Below are positions 11,502 to 22,074 of a DNA stretch of 64,000 bases, one piece after another. Made by a program: the position numbers and the translations under genes. How positions within the stretch are numbered: the stretch's first letter is position 1; every line of letters begins with the position of its first letter. Source of the DNA: Helianthus annuus (lineage: Eukaryota > Streptophyta > Magnoliopsida > Asterales > Asteraceae); the NCBI RefSeq assembly GCF_002127325.2, contig NC_035445.2:78666815-78730814 (forward strand). Reading direction: 5' to 3'. The notes beneath the pieces were generated by a model, which saw only the letters and a list, made by a program, of their open reading frames with translations, was not told where the DNA came from and did no database searches.

Positions 11502-12581
11502 TGTCACACCCCAATTTTACCACGTGTCACCGGTGGGCCCGGTGGGGAATATCGTGACGTAGTTGATATCATCATAGTCAAACAACACAAAATATAAATG
11601 CACAGCGGAAGCAAAAGATAGATTTATTTCAACCGAATAAATATTGTAATATTAACTATCACAAACAATTGAAATAGATCCATAGGCGGATCGAATAAAA
11701 AGGAAAAATTGTTCAACAGACTTTGACATCTAAAGCTTGCGAGACTTGAGTAATGATGCCTGGAGTAGCCAGCCTATTTCGTCTAGTACTTGCACTTATC
11801 CTTTTTGGAAAATACGTCAGTTTACACTGGTAAATACAACTTAACTGACTCATTTTGAAAAGAGTTTGAAAATTGATTTGAATGCACTTCGGAAAAATAT
11901 TTTTTTATAACTTGGGATAATTATTTAAAAATAATCTTGTATACAGTTTTACTTATTTGTCGTCCATCAGGGCCGGTTTGTAGGGCCGGTCTAGATTAAC
12001 TGACACGCCACAGGTATAATACCCACAAGGCTGATCCATCTAAGTGGGCTACCAGTTTTTACATAATGCATCTGTCAGGTGTACGCTTACATCCCGTGCT
12101 TAGGTCGTGGCCATTTCTTTGAGGAGAAAATCAACTGTTGTAGCACATCTGATTTTCCACAATATTGGACAAATCTATACTTTCTATAAAAAGAGAAAAT
12201 CTTCCTGACACAAGAAAACCTAACTTTCGATTTAACAAAAATACATATCCTCTGTTGAAGCTGCAACTTTTCACAATAGAAGATACATATCGTCCGTTAA
12301 AGTTGCAACTCTCACATCAAAGAAGGTAGCACATGCAACTTCTCACGATGTTGCAACAATGATACTACATCATCGATATTGAAACGTTGATGTGGGATGC
12401 GAATTTTCATTGAAACGATGATGTTGGAACAATGATACTGGAACGATAACATGTAAACATAAACAACAAACATTCGAACAAAGAAGTGTAATCGGAGATT
12501 AGCAGCTGAATCACGAGAAAGATGCATTTGAGAGAGAGAGATACGCTCACATATATGAGCGAGCGAGATTTGAATGTGACA
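11502..12581 (-). mobile_element. 5' LTR of element C
   Basis: On the plus strand it starts TGTCACACC next to the primer site and ends ATGTGACA at 12581, a TGTCACA/TGTGACA terminal inverted repeat, about 1.08 kb. It contains two diverged copies of a roughly 40-bp stretch (around 12240 and 12285) with ATACATATC and GCAACT. No coding frame. The 3' flank CCAGA (12582-12586) would be the target-site copy. Confidence 0.8.
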
Positions 12582-12632
12582 CCAGATAATTATATCTTAT
12601 TTATAGGATTAGAATAGAATATATGGTTTGAA

Positions 12633-12919
12633 TTTTGAATTTCAAAATTACTGATATTATCAGTAATTACTGATCTGATTTGAAAGCAATTGTCATGATG
12701 TTTATCGGGAACTGATGTTTATTGGGAACTGAATGGTAAGTAGTGTATATCCTTATTTTCAGCTTTATTAAGCTAAAAAAATATTAGAAATGAAATGCAA
12801 AGTTGGAAACAAAAGAGAGAGAACATCAATTTTAAATTACCATTTTGCATATTTTGAATTTCAAAATTACTGATATTATCAGTAATTACTGATGTGATTT
12901 GAAAGCAATTGTCATGATG
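12633..12919. repeat. Pair of 68-bp direct repeats, each with a perfect 21-bp palindrome
   Basis: The copies are 12633-12700 and 12852-12919, with one mismatch seen. Each holds ATTACTGATA, one T, then TATCAGTAAT (12647-12667 and 12866-12886), a perfect 10-bp-arm hairpin. The 151 bp between the copies are unrelated. Confidence 0.85.
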
Positions 12920-13415
12920 ACTTTTCTAATTTTTATTTTAACTTTAGTTAAGAGATAATAACCGTCAGTTTGAAATTCACATTTTCAGTATTTTAAATGC
13001 CCATAGATCAAGAAATTGACATTAATTACTGATTTCATTTGCAACAAATAGTCATCAAGATTTTTTTTATTTTTTAATGTAACGATTAAGTAAAATGGTA
13101 ATTTCATTGTAATTCTAGTTTTTATTTGATAATTTCAATCTATCACTAATTAACACCATCAGTAATAAAAATGTGAGCAGTGACTGTTTTTTAGGAAAAC
13201 CGCTGATGGTCAATATGAATGGATGTCAACAATAAAAAAGTGGATACCCATCAGTGGATACCCATCAGTTTTTTAAACAAAAATGTTTGGTCAGTCAGTG
13301 GTCAACACGAAGATTGTAGAAACAGAGGTTGTTTTATCCGCAGTGGATAACTTTTAAGAATCAAATGTTTCAACCAACACAGTGGTTGTAACAGGGTTTT
13401 TAAACAGAAGTTGGA

Positions 13416-13580
13416 CCTTAAACAGATGTCTCGCCTTATATATCAGTTTTCTGGACTTAAACAGAAGTTTGACCTTAAACACATGTTTACCCATAAACAA
13501 AAGTTTGACTATAAACAGATGTTTGGCCTTAAACAAATGTTCGAGCATAAATAAATGTTTGCCCATAAACATCAGTTTTC
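13416..13580. repeat. Minisatellite with an 18-bp unit
   Basis: Successive 18-bp units share the pattern YWTAAACANATGTTTGNC, for example CTTAAACAGAAGTTTGAC and CATAAACAAAAGTTTGAC. At least six consecutive units have exactly this length. A shorter second patch lies at 13725-13780. Since 18 is a multiple of three, open frames on both strands here are a by-product. Confidence 0.85.
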
Positions 13581-14281
13581 AAAAAAAAAAAAAAGACCAA
13601 TTCCAAGAATACTATACCCAAACAATCAAAATGAGGAGCTTAATAAACACAAACACTGTTATAGCAAATAACCTCTGCTGCCCATATGAATATAAAAGAA
13701 ACACAGTGGTTGTAACAGGCTTTTAAACAGAAGTTTGATCTTAAACACATGTTTGCCCATAAACAGAAGTTTGACCATAACATCTGCTGATCATTGCACA
13801 GTATAAATTGCTAACATCTTCTGTGGCACTTAACAGTGATAAAGTTCAACAGAGGATTTCAAATATATGTTTCTCACGCCTCATGATGAACATCTGCTGA
13901 TAAACACTGAGACGGTTCAAGCAAAGGTCTGCCAAAGAGAACCTCTGCTATGGACTAACAGACGATGCAGTTCAACACAGCATGTTTAACAGCAGTGCTT
14001 GAACAGACCACAATCAATAGATGATAATATTATAATAACAATAATATTCAAGCCGTAGCAATTACATTTTCATAAATCTAACAACCATCATCGAAGCTGT
14101 AACAAAATCTAAACACCGAGACACTGAACCACTGCTGTTACTGAACAGTGGTTTTCCTTTGGTTGATCAGACGTTACATACATAAGTGCCTGTCTTTAAC
14201 AACCTTGTCCTCAACAGTGTCCGTCTATTCAATTGAGAGAAATCATTACATTACATCCCTGTTGAAAAACAAAATCAATAT

Positions 14282-15022
14282 TGTTTTGGTCAAAAATTAC
14301 CGAAGCAATTAAGTGATCAAATTAGTTAAGTGAGGTAGTGTGCTAAAAAGTCTGTTGAAAATATGTTGGTTAAGTTGTTTAGAAAAACAGTATTCAGGAT
14401 ACGGCTCAGGATACAGAGCTGTATCTGTGATCAAACAATGAGTAGAAAAGTAAAGGTTGACACGTGATGTACGAGGAAAGCCCTTGATCAATCTAGATCG
14501 CCGGCATAAAACCTCGGGAGCTGACAATCGCAGCTGCCTTGTTCTTCTTATTGCTTCAAACTTCAGGATACAGTGCAGGATATGATACGGCTCAACTAAG
14601 TGTTACAATGAGATTTGAGTACAAGTGTTCGTGTGTAATGATTGCTAGAAACTAGAGAGCGAAGTGTGTGAATGAGTGTATGTGCCTTAATCTGATCCGA
14701 TCAATCTATTTATAGTAAAAAGAAAACAACCAACTATCCTATTATTCCGGGATCCGGCGAATATTCCACATGTGAACGTTCTAATCCACATCTTCCGACT
14801 TCAACGTCTTTCTCCCAACTGTTTTGCCCGAGTCTCAAGGAGAAGAAGTCCATCTGACCGTTAGCAAACCCCAATGTTTAACCTGCACGTGGTCAATTCA
14901 ATCAACCTCAGGATATCGCCCAGGATGTTAGCAATATCCCCGTCCAGTATCCTGGTCACAAATAAACAATTAGAAGCAGGATATTGATCAAGATATGTAC
15001 GCTCAGAAAATGACTCATAACA
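14282..15022 (-). mobile_element. 3' LTR of D1
   Basis: 741 bp, plus-strand ends TGTTTTGG and CATAACA. It matches both D2 LTRs along its length but is clearly more diverged. A TATA box reads CTATAAATAG on the minus strand (14706-14715). It is followed at 15023 by ATTGTCCCC, the complement of the polypurine tract, which proves it is the 3' LTR of a minus-strand element. Confidence 0.88.
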
Positions 15023-15298
15023 ATTGTCCCCAAATATATCTGTTGGTATACCAATCCAACGGATATATTTTAAAAGTTTTATCTCATCAATTAAGGCAAT
15101 CAGTATGATGAGACCCTTGAAATGACAGTGTGCAACTTCCAAGTCGTTACTTACTCTTTACCCCCTACACTTAGCCTATATTAACTGAGGGTCGTCTCAT
15201 TATGATTATCTTCATCTTCAACCGAATATCAGGTACTTTTCTCTCTCTCTTTTTCATTTTCCTTGTTTACATTTCTTGCTCTCCGATTGTGATCCTTC

Positions 15299-17125
15299 AT
15301 GGCGACTCGTACCAGATCGCAAATGGCGGACTCTACTTCGCCCTTCCACAAACAAAATTTGCTCTAGAATCCGTCAAAAGAGGTGTGCTCTTTCGATAAT
15401 TCCGACATCGCGGCCCTACGAGCTTCCGGTGCCTTTCCCGCCGGGACAATCTTCCGTCCATTCGACCGAGAGGTCCGATCGGATTTTTGTTCCGACGAAT
15501 GGGTCTGCTTTTTCGCCTACCCTTTCTCCATAGGACTTCAATACCCGTTTTCACCTTTCATTTCTCGTTTCTTCGAACTTACTGGCCTCATCTTTGCCCA
15601 AATCATGCCCATGGTTTGGCGCATATTAGTCACCCTGGAAGGAATTAAGGCTCGCCATTTGCCTGACCTATGCATCGAGGACTTGCCGATGGCTTATCGT
15701 TTAAGATCTCATGGTTCCAGCCGATTCCTTCTATTCTCTATTTCCAAAGATCCTCTCATCCTCAAAGCCACCAAGAACGAGGATAAGTGGACAAGAAAGT
15801 TTTTCTTCGTGAAAAGAGACTCCATTGATAAGGGTTTTGACCTCCCTAAAAGATGGTTGACTTCCGGTAGGACCTAGGGTTTTAGGAACATCCCCAATCA
15901 TATCTCGAACCTTCATCCTGAACCAATATCCTAATGTGTTTATTTCCTTTCTTGCAGCAAACTTCAAGGAACTAGCTCCCCCCGGTGCCAAAGCAGAAGG
16001 AAGAATAAAAGAAATCTTCAAGCTTCCCGAGGGTGAAAGAACCTTTAACCTGCTACTCACAAGCTCAAGTCAAAGATCAAGTTCCACCATATCTGGTAAG
16101 CATATTATCAGGAATTATATTAAATCGATTATTATTTTTAGAGATATAATAAGCCTAGAACATCTTCCCTTATGCAGTGCCAGTTATCAACCTCGAAGGC
16201 TTCCAACTCGACGAGTTGGACAGCTACTCTAGCCTTGCACCCGTCAAGCAAGAATCCCATCCAAAGTCTTCCGTCACACCGAAGCCTATCAGCTCGAAGA
16301 CCACCACTGCTCCCAAAGCTCCTCCGGCATCACGTACCCGGGCTTCTAGTTCCCGAAAGAGAAAAGAAGCTGAACCTCCTGCTACACTTCACGTGTTCCC
16401 ATTTGAGAACCACGGGTTTACAGAATCCAGCAAATTTATAACCGGCTTCCTCAACCAGGTTAGTATCCTGACCTGTATCCTGCACCATATGCTAAGTAGA
16501 AATGTTCATTTAGAATAATGCCTGTTTCTTTACCTTGCAGGGCCTTGAACGTCTGGTATTCCTTTATGAGGACGCATGTGGCCTAAACGTCATGCTAGAA
16601 AGCAAACTAAAGAAGGCTGAAGCTACCATCACGGATCAAGCAGCAATCGCCACCGCCAAATCTGAACACTACGAAGCTAAGTATAAGGCCATGACCCAAG
16701 ATCACCAAGCTGCCATCCAAAAGATCACCCAAGAGGCTCAAGCTAAATCTGACGCGGTCCAAGTTCAACATGAACAAGATATAGCTTCATACAGGGAGAG
16801 CCTTAAGAATTCGGTCATCATCTCCCTTTTCCAAGCCAGACTGAAAATGGCTTATGAAGCTAGGGCTTTGGGCGTTGAATGCCCCTCATGGAACATCAAA
16901 GCCTGGGAGGTGAAATTGAAAGATCTTGGCGGCAATCCCGTGGAGCCCCCTTCAAAACCTGTCGCCGAGGAGCCCACCAAGGTAGCCGAGAAGGTAGATG
17001 ATGCTGGTGCTTCAAAGGATGCTGGTGGTGATTCCGGAGAAAATGCTGATGGAGAAGATACTGCTGATGATGCTGAGAAGAATGTTGGTGGAGATGTCAC
17101 GATGAAGGAGGGAGCTGACCCTTAA
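15299..17125 (+). pseudogene. Antisense extra gene of D1, four exons, one nonsense codon
   Basis: It runs opposite to D1. Predicted exons are 15299-15866, 15958-16095, 16178-16458 and 16541-17125, with GT-AG introns. They add up to 1572 nt in one frame. Residues about 30-190 resemble the plant family that Pfam calls putative gypsy-type transposon (PF04195, from memory), for example FRPFDREV and KFFFVKRDSID. Exon 3 has a basic NLS-like SSRKRKEAE. Exon 4 is a predicted coiled coil with an acidic tail. TAG at 15365-15367 replaces a CAG kept in D2, so this copy is broken early. The function of the family is unknown to me. A role in chromatin or in regulating the element is only a guess from the NLS and coiled coil. 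Confidence 0.8.
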
Positions 17126-17135
17126 ATGCAGCGAC

Positions 17136-17466
17136 GTGGGCGATGATGGATATATGTGCTGAGGCCGGAGCCCACTTTTTTAAAATTTCATGGTTGTGTT
17201 TGTCTGAACAATTTACTTTTCCTGCTTTTGAACAATTTACATTTCCTTCACTACAACAATATGATGGCCATAGGTGGATGGGTCCTGGGTTTCAGGATGA
17301 AGCCCTTGGTCATCGATTAGTATCGTTTATTTAGAACAATATAACAGTTGAAGGTGGATGGGTCTCGGTTTGAGACGAAACCTTCAATCTGTTAAGTAAA
17401 TCTAGTTAGGAATCTATTGTGCTTTTGGTGGATGGGCCTTAGTTTAAGGTGAAACCAAAAGCACAA
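17136..17466 (+). ncRNA. Structured 3' region after the D1 antisense gene: one stem-loop and three double hairpins
   Basis: Stem-loop 17136-17175 pairs GTGGGC with GCCCAC and is followed by a T tract. Three units follow at 17263-17314, 17343-17393 and 17417-17466. Each has an outer stem, then TGGATGGG, an inner stem, a GTTT loop, the inner stem again, and a YGAAR-like strand before the outer stem closes. The inner stems differ (TCCTG/CAGGA, TCTC/GAGA, CCTT/AAGG) while the joining bases stay constant. This is a candidate structured RNA; no known class recognised. Confidence 0.6.
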
Positions 17467-18101
17467 CTTTTGACATGTTGATAATATAACCTGCCTTTGA
17501 CTTATCTGTTGTAGCCTTTTAAATTTTTGTCATGCATTACTTAGTTTAGATTTTGGCTTTGTGAAATTAGTTTTATCATTTCTGTGAAGGTATCCTGATC
17601 AATATACTCAGTGATATCCTACGCAAACTTTCGTAAAATAGGGCTTCTTAATATCCAAACAATTTGGACAAGTTCTTTCAAAATAGTTTATTTTTCAAAA
17701 TATCAAGTAATTCGAATAAAATTTTCACAGGAAAAAGATAGTTTACTCAGAATTTATAAACAAATCCAACTCTGATTTTTAAAGCCAAGTATTGCATCCC
17801 AAAGGTTCCAACCAAATATCCTGAATCATATCCCGAGAATATATCTCTAGAATATATCCTTTAAACATGATTTCAAAAGTTCAATCAAGTTGTGTAAGAT
17901 TCACAAAGGAAAGATCATACCAGGAATAGAGTGTAATCCTAGTTCCAAACTTCAATCCTTTTTGCAATTCCTTGTACCAAGATGTTCCATGTTTGAGATA
18001 CTTAGTGTATTAGGTCCGAGCCTTATCCTTTGAGCTTTACATCGTTGCCTCAGTAGGAATGTCCCATGTGTACAATGTCTTCAAATACTTAGAAATCTTC
18101 T
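17467..18101. other. D1 spacer, left of the D2 insertion
   Basis: Non-coding and AT-rich, with many ATATCCTG-type words. It ends with CTTCT (18097-18101), which is repeated after D2 at 28480-28484. Confidence 0.7.
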
Positions 18102-18845
18102 TGTTTTGGTCAAAAATTACCGAAGTAATTAAGTGATCAAATTAGTTAAGTGAGGTAGTGTGCTAGAAAGTGTGTTGAAAATATGCCAGTTATGTTGTTT
18201 GGAAAAACAGTGTTCTGGATACGGCTCAGGATATTGAGCTGTATCTATGATCAAACAATGAGCAAAAAATAAAGGGGGTTAACACGAGATGTACGAGGAA
18301 AGCCCTTGATCAATCTAGATCGCCGGCATAAAACGTCGGGAGCTGACAATCGCAGCTGCCTAGTTCTTCTTATTGCTTCAAACTTCAGGATACAGTGCAG
18401 GATATTGACTAGATCGCTAAGTGTTACAACGATTTGTGTAAGAGTGCAAGTTGCGAGAGAACAAGTATGTAAGTGTAGTGAGTGTAGCTGTGATGTCCTA
18501 TTTGATCTGGTATACCCGTCTATTTATAGTAACGAAATAGAAACTAGAATTCCTATAAACATGGAATGCTCCGAATATTCCATTATGAACGTTGCAGACC
18601 GAGTAATGCGGCTTCAACGGCTTCATGTGAACGACTTGGACCGAGTCTCCCGTAGAAAAGGTCTTCATGAACGTTGGGCAACTAGACGCGTACTCCTACA
18701 CATAACCCGTTAGTAATCCTGAGGATACCATTCAGGATGTTACCAATATCCTAAATGAGCATCCCGGATACGAGCAGATAACATACAATCAAGATATAAA
18801 CCAAGATATTTCCCAGGATATGGGCTCAGAATTTCACCCATAACA
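18102..18845 (-). mobile_element. 3' LTR of D2
   Basis: TGTTTTGG to CATAACA on the plus strand, 744 bp. The minus-strand TATA box CTATAAATAG lies at 18520-18529. It differs from the 5' LTR at about nine positions, mostly transitions. Confidence 0.92.
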
Positions 18846-18860
18846 ATTGTCCCCAAAAAT
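18846..18860 (-). other. Polypurine tract of D2
   Basis: The minus strand reads TTTTTGGGGACAAT directly before the 3' LTR. This G-rich primer for plus-strand DNA synthesis is nearly the same at D1 (15023-15036) and becomes TTTTGGGGGCAAT in the G and H copies. Confidence 0.8.
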
Positions 18861-19093
18861 GTTACCGTTAAGTATCCTGATACTAACGGTTACATTTTTT
18901 CACGAACAACGAGGTAATTAAGAGATAAGACCTTGATGTGACTAGTTGTAACCACGCAGCCTATAACTACTCATTTCATCCCTATAACTTCTCATCCTCA
19001 TCATCATTTAACCTTTACCGAAGAGAAAAAGGTAAACATTTCTCTCTCAACTTCATCTTCCTCTCTCATTCTTCCCAATATTCCGGTGACAAT

Positions 19094-20805
19094 ATGGCAA
19101 GGCAGACAAGATCCAGTTCCGGCGATTCTGCTCCCACGTTTATCCACCAAAATCTTCTCCAGGATCCGGAGAAAGAAATATGCACCTTTGATAGTGCACA
19201 CTTGTCAGCCGTTAAAACCTCCGGCATCTTCCCAAAAGGGACAGTGTTCCGACCGTTTGATCGGGAAATCCAATCAGATATGGTTTCCGATGAGTGGTTG
19301 TGCTTCAATGCTTTTCCTTTTACCTTAGGGTTGCAATTTCCTTTCTCGGACTTCATCACCGAGTTCTTTAACGTCACCAAAATCTGCTTCAGTCAGACAA
19401 TGCCAATGCTTTGGCGAGTCTTGTCTGTTCTTGATCAAATCAAGAACAACCATATCCCTGATCTTTCTGTTAATGACCTTCCTTTAGCATACCGGCTTAG
19501 GTGCCACGGCTCTTGTCGATTCTTGTTTTACTCTACTTCCAGCGACCCATTAATCATCCGAGCCACCAGGAATGAAGAGGAATGGAAATCCAAATTCTTT
19601 TTTGTAAAAAGAGATTCAATCCCTGGTGGAGCGGATTATCCGGTGAAATGGTTGAAGAAGGTTAGGACCTAGGGTTTTAGGATAATCCTGTCTTATATCC
19701 TGCTGTATATTTTGGACTGACTTTGTTGTTTTCTTGTACACAGCTGATTTTAGGAAGCTAGCACCTCCCCTTGCAGATTCACAAAAAAAGATTGACGCTA
19801 TCAGACTCCTTCCTGAAGCTGAAAGAAGTTTTAACCCATCTCCACCGTCTCCAAGCCCTCTTTCCAGTGTAAACATGTCTGGTAAGGATCCTGTTCAATA
19901 TCCTGCATACATGTTTTTATTTGAAATATTTAGGAAAGAATTTTTACTCCCCGTGTGCAGACTCCAGCAAAGTTCCGATCCTCCTTGACCTTGACGAGCT
20001 TGACAGTTACCCTACTCCTGTCATGGTCAAGAAAGAGACACCTGCCGCCACCAGCTCCAAACCACTGCCGGCCCCTAAGGCTAACCCAAGGACTCGTGCT
20101 TCCACGGCAAAAAAGAGGAAGGGCTCTGAAATTAGTGCCCCAGGCTCCGAGGGGTTCTCCTATGAGGAACTCAGCTTTTCTGACTCCTTAGAGCCCATGA
20201 CATCCTTCCTCAATAAGGTAATATCCTGCTATATATCCTGCATATATATCTTGATAGGATATCTGATTAATATATTCTGACTCATACCTGAATTCGATGT
20301 GCAGGGCCTTCAGCATCTGCTCCACCTGTATAATGATACCTGCGGCACTGTTGCACTCCACGAAGCCAGAATCAAACAGCTCGAAAGCACAGTTGCTGAT
20401 CAAGGTGCTATTGCTGAAGCGAAGTCCTGGCATTACGAGAGCTTGATGAAAAAGGTCACCCAAGAGGCTGAGCTCAAACTTGCCACCGCAGAAATGGATC
20501 ACGAGTAGGCCATGGTTTCTTTCTGGGAAGGGATCAAGGCTTCTGCCATCGTCTCCTTGCTACAAGCTCGCATCAAGATGGCATACGAGGCCAAGGAGAC
20601 AGGCCTCGTGTGCCCAGCTTGGCCGGTGGACTCTTGGGTGGCCAAACTGAAGGAGCTTGGAGGAAAAGCTGTGCCACTCCCTGCAGAAGCCGGTGAGTCC
20701 TCCAAGTCAGCAGAGGTGGTGGATCAGGCTGGAGACAAGAAGGATGCTGGAGCGGATGCTGGTGCTGATAAGCCGGAGAAGGTTGGAGAGGATGCCGCTG
20801 TGTGA
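19094..20805 (+). pseudogene. Antisense extra gene of D2, four exons, damaged
   Basis: Exons by homology with D1 and H are 19094-19660 or 19661, 19744-19881, 19961-20217 and 20305-20805. Exon 1 encodes the same conserved domain (FRPFDREI, KFFFVKRDSIPGG). Exon 3 carries a basic TAKKRKGSE. Exon 4 is a coiled coil, broken by TAG 20506-20508, then an acidic tail. The first donor is off by one: the frame needs exon 1 to be 568 nt as in D1, G and H, but the GT present gives 567. So both splicing phase and the frame are damaged. Exon 2 is exactly 138 nt, as in D1. Confidence 0.78.
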
Positions 20806-20815
20806 GGGCATCTGA

Positions 20816-21126
20816 GTGGGCGATGATGGATGTTGATGCTTAGGCCGGAGCCCACTTTTTTTAGATTTGATGTTGGTCTGTAATCCCCTAAACAATTTAC
20901 TTTTCCTGCACTTAGACAATATGATGGCCAAAGGTGGAGGAATCCTGAGTTTCAGGACGAAGCCCTTGGTCATCACCGTTAGTATGTTTTTCTTTTGAAC
21001 AATATAACAGTTGGAGGTGGATGGGTCTCGGTTTGAGACAAAGCCTTCAACTGTTAAGTAAATATGGTAAGTAACTATTAGTGCTCTTAGTGGATGGGCC
21101 TTGTTTTAAGGTGAAACTAAGAGCAC
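20816..21126 (+). ncRNA. Structured 3' region after the D2 antisense gene
   Basis: It has the same order as in D1: stem-loop 20816-20855 (GTGGGC/GCCCAC then a T tract), then double hairpins at 20923-20974, 21006-21055 and 21081-21126. In the third unit the outer stem is GTGCTCTTAGT with ACTAAGAGCAC, against GTGCTTTTGGT with ACCAAAAGCAC in D1. Both differences are matched on the other arm, so pairing is kept. Confidence 0.62.
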
Positions 21127-22074
21127 ATCTTTTGGTATGGTAATAATATAACTTCCTTTCGTTGCTTTATTTCCACTACATGAATTTTACTTGTAAAAAT
21201 AATTTCATTTGAACATTCTTGGGAACACATTGTAAATGTATCCTGAAAGATATCCTGATCAGGACACTGACACACAATCTGTAAGTTATCCAAATAATAA
21301 GGAAAGATCATACCAGAGATTCCCAAAGAGTTAATTCCAATTTTTCACCATAGGAATGTCCCCAGTTCTCACTTATAAAGTTGGATAATGTCCCCTGTGT
21401 ATGACACAAAAATGCAAGTGTATTCATACTTTGGCTCGAATAAATTCCAAACACCTCGAGGCAGGAACCTTGTTATCCTGAAACGAATCCTCAACATACT
21501 GAGGGTAAACCTTAATATCCTGAGAATAAACCCTGATATCCTGGGGATAAACCCTGAGTTTCATGTGCTACAGGCGAGAGTGTATAAACTCCAAGTCTTA
21601 GAAAGGTGAAAACCTTTAAACCTTAAAGAGTATGAAAATACCCTTTCGTGAGAGAGGGTGATCAATCCTCATATACCTTCAGGATCCAGGATATAGCCAA
21701 CAGTAACGAAATTGTCAGCCACTTTTACATGAACTGGTCCCGCTACCTTGAACTATACCTGGATAACTTGCGCTCCAGGCGAGGTGTTTAAACCCAATTC
21801 GAAAGAAAGGTGAATACCTTTAAACCTTTGAAGGGATCGAGATCCCTTAGACGTGAGAGAGGGGGCCAATCCTCTAGTCTTCCGCTTTGTCCCGAATGCA
21901 AATCCTGGAGCTATATCCTGGAGCATATGCTGCAAAACAACTATAAACTAAGGTGGGTGTTAGCCTGGCTAACACCCCTCCGATGCTTAAGTCAGTATTG
22001 AGTTCAAGATAATACACAAATATTTTTAAAAGAGATAGAGTACATACCATTAGGATAGAAATTAAATTCTACTC
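21127..22074. other. D2 spacer between antisense gene region and integrase, rich in small hairpins
   Basis: No coding frame. Near 21470-21560 a roughly 24-bp motif with TATCCTG and ATAAACCCT recurs. On the plus strand there are hairpins such as AAAGGT-GAAA-ACCTTT (near 21603), AAGGGATC-GA-GATCCCTT (near 21826) and the perfect palindrome GGGTGTTAGCC/GGCTAACACCC at 21955-21977, about 100 bp past the integrase stop. Confidence 0.65.

Larger units (their letters stand above)
6914..12581 (-). mobile_element. Element C: chromovirus-like Ty3/gypsy, 3' part lost to insertion of B
   Basis: Read on the minus strand, the order is 5' LTR (12581-11502), tRNA-Met primer site, leader, Gag-protease, RT, RNase H and the start of the integrase. 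The integrase ends where LTR B begins at 6913. Gag and pol share one frame, the usual single-polyprotein layout. Three in-frame TAG codons make it inactive. The missing integrase end and 3' LTR should lie left of the window if the nesting model is right. Confidence 0.85.
12582..14281. other. Unassigned AT-rich DNA between elements C and D1
   Basis: No convincing gene or element ends. It holds the 68-bp direct repeat at 12633/12852, two tandem copies of GTGGATACCCATCA near 13240-13270, the 18-bp minisatellite, and a direct repeat starting ACAGTGGTTGTAACAGG at 13379 and 13703. AACATCTGCTGAT recurs near 13780 and 13889. It may be old host DNA or a degraded non-autonomous element. Confidence 0.5.

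Noticed and set aside
13354..13726. Two overlapping small genes on opposite strands at the minisatellite
   Set aside because: The 18-bp unit is a multiple of three, so both strands stay open by chance.
17263..17466. Hammerhead ribozymes, because GATGG, a stem and GAAA recall CUGAUGA-stem-GAAA
   Set aside because: There is no stem I and no cleavage-site triplet between the outer stem and the GATGG strand, and the essential C-U and final A of CUGAUGA are not there.
18306..18713. A 135-codon gene at 18306 and its near-copy at 27913
   Set aside because: Both lie in the two LTRs of D2 at the same LTR position and show no protein family.
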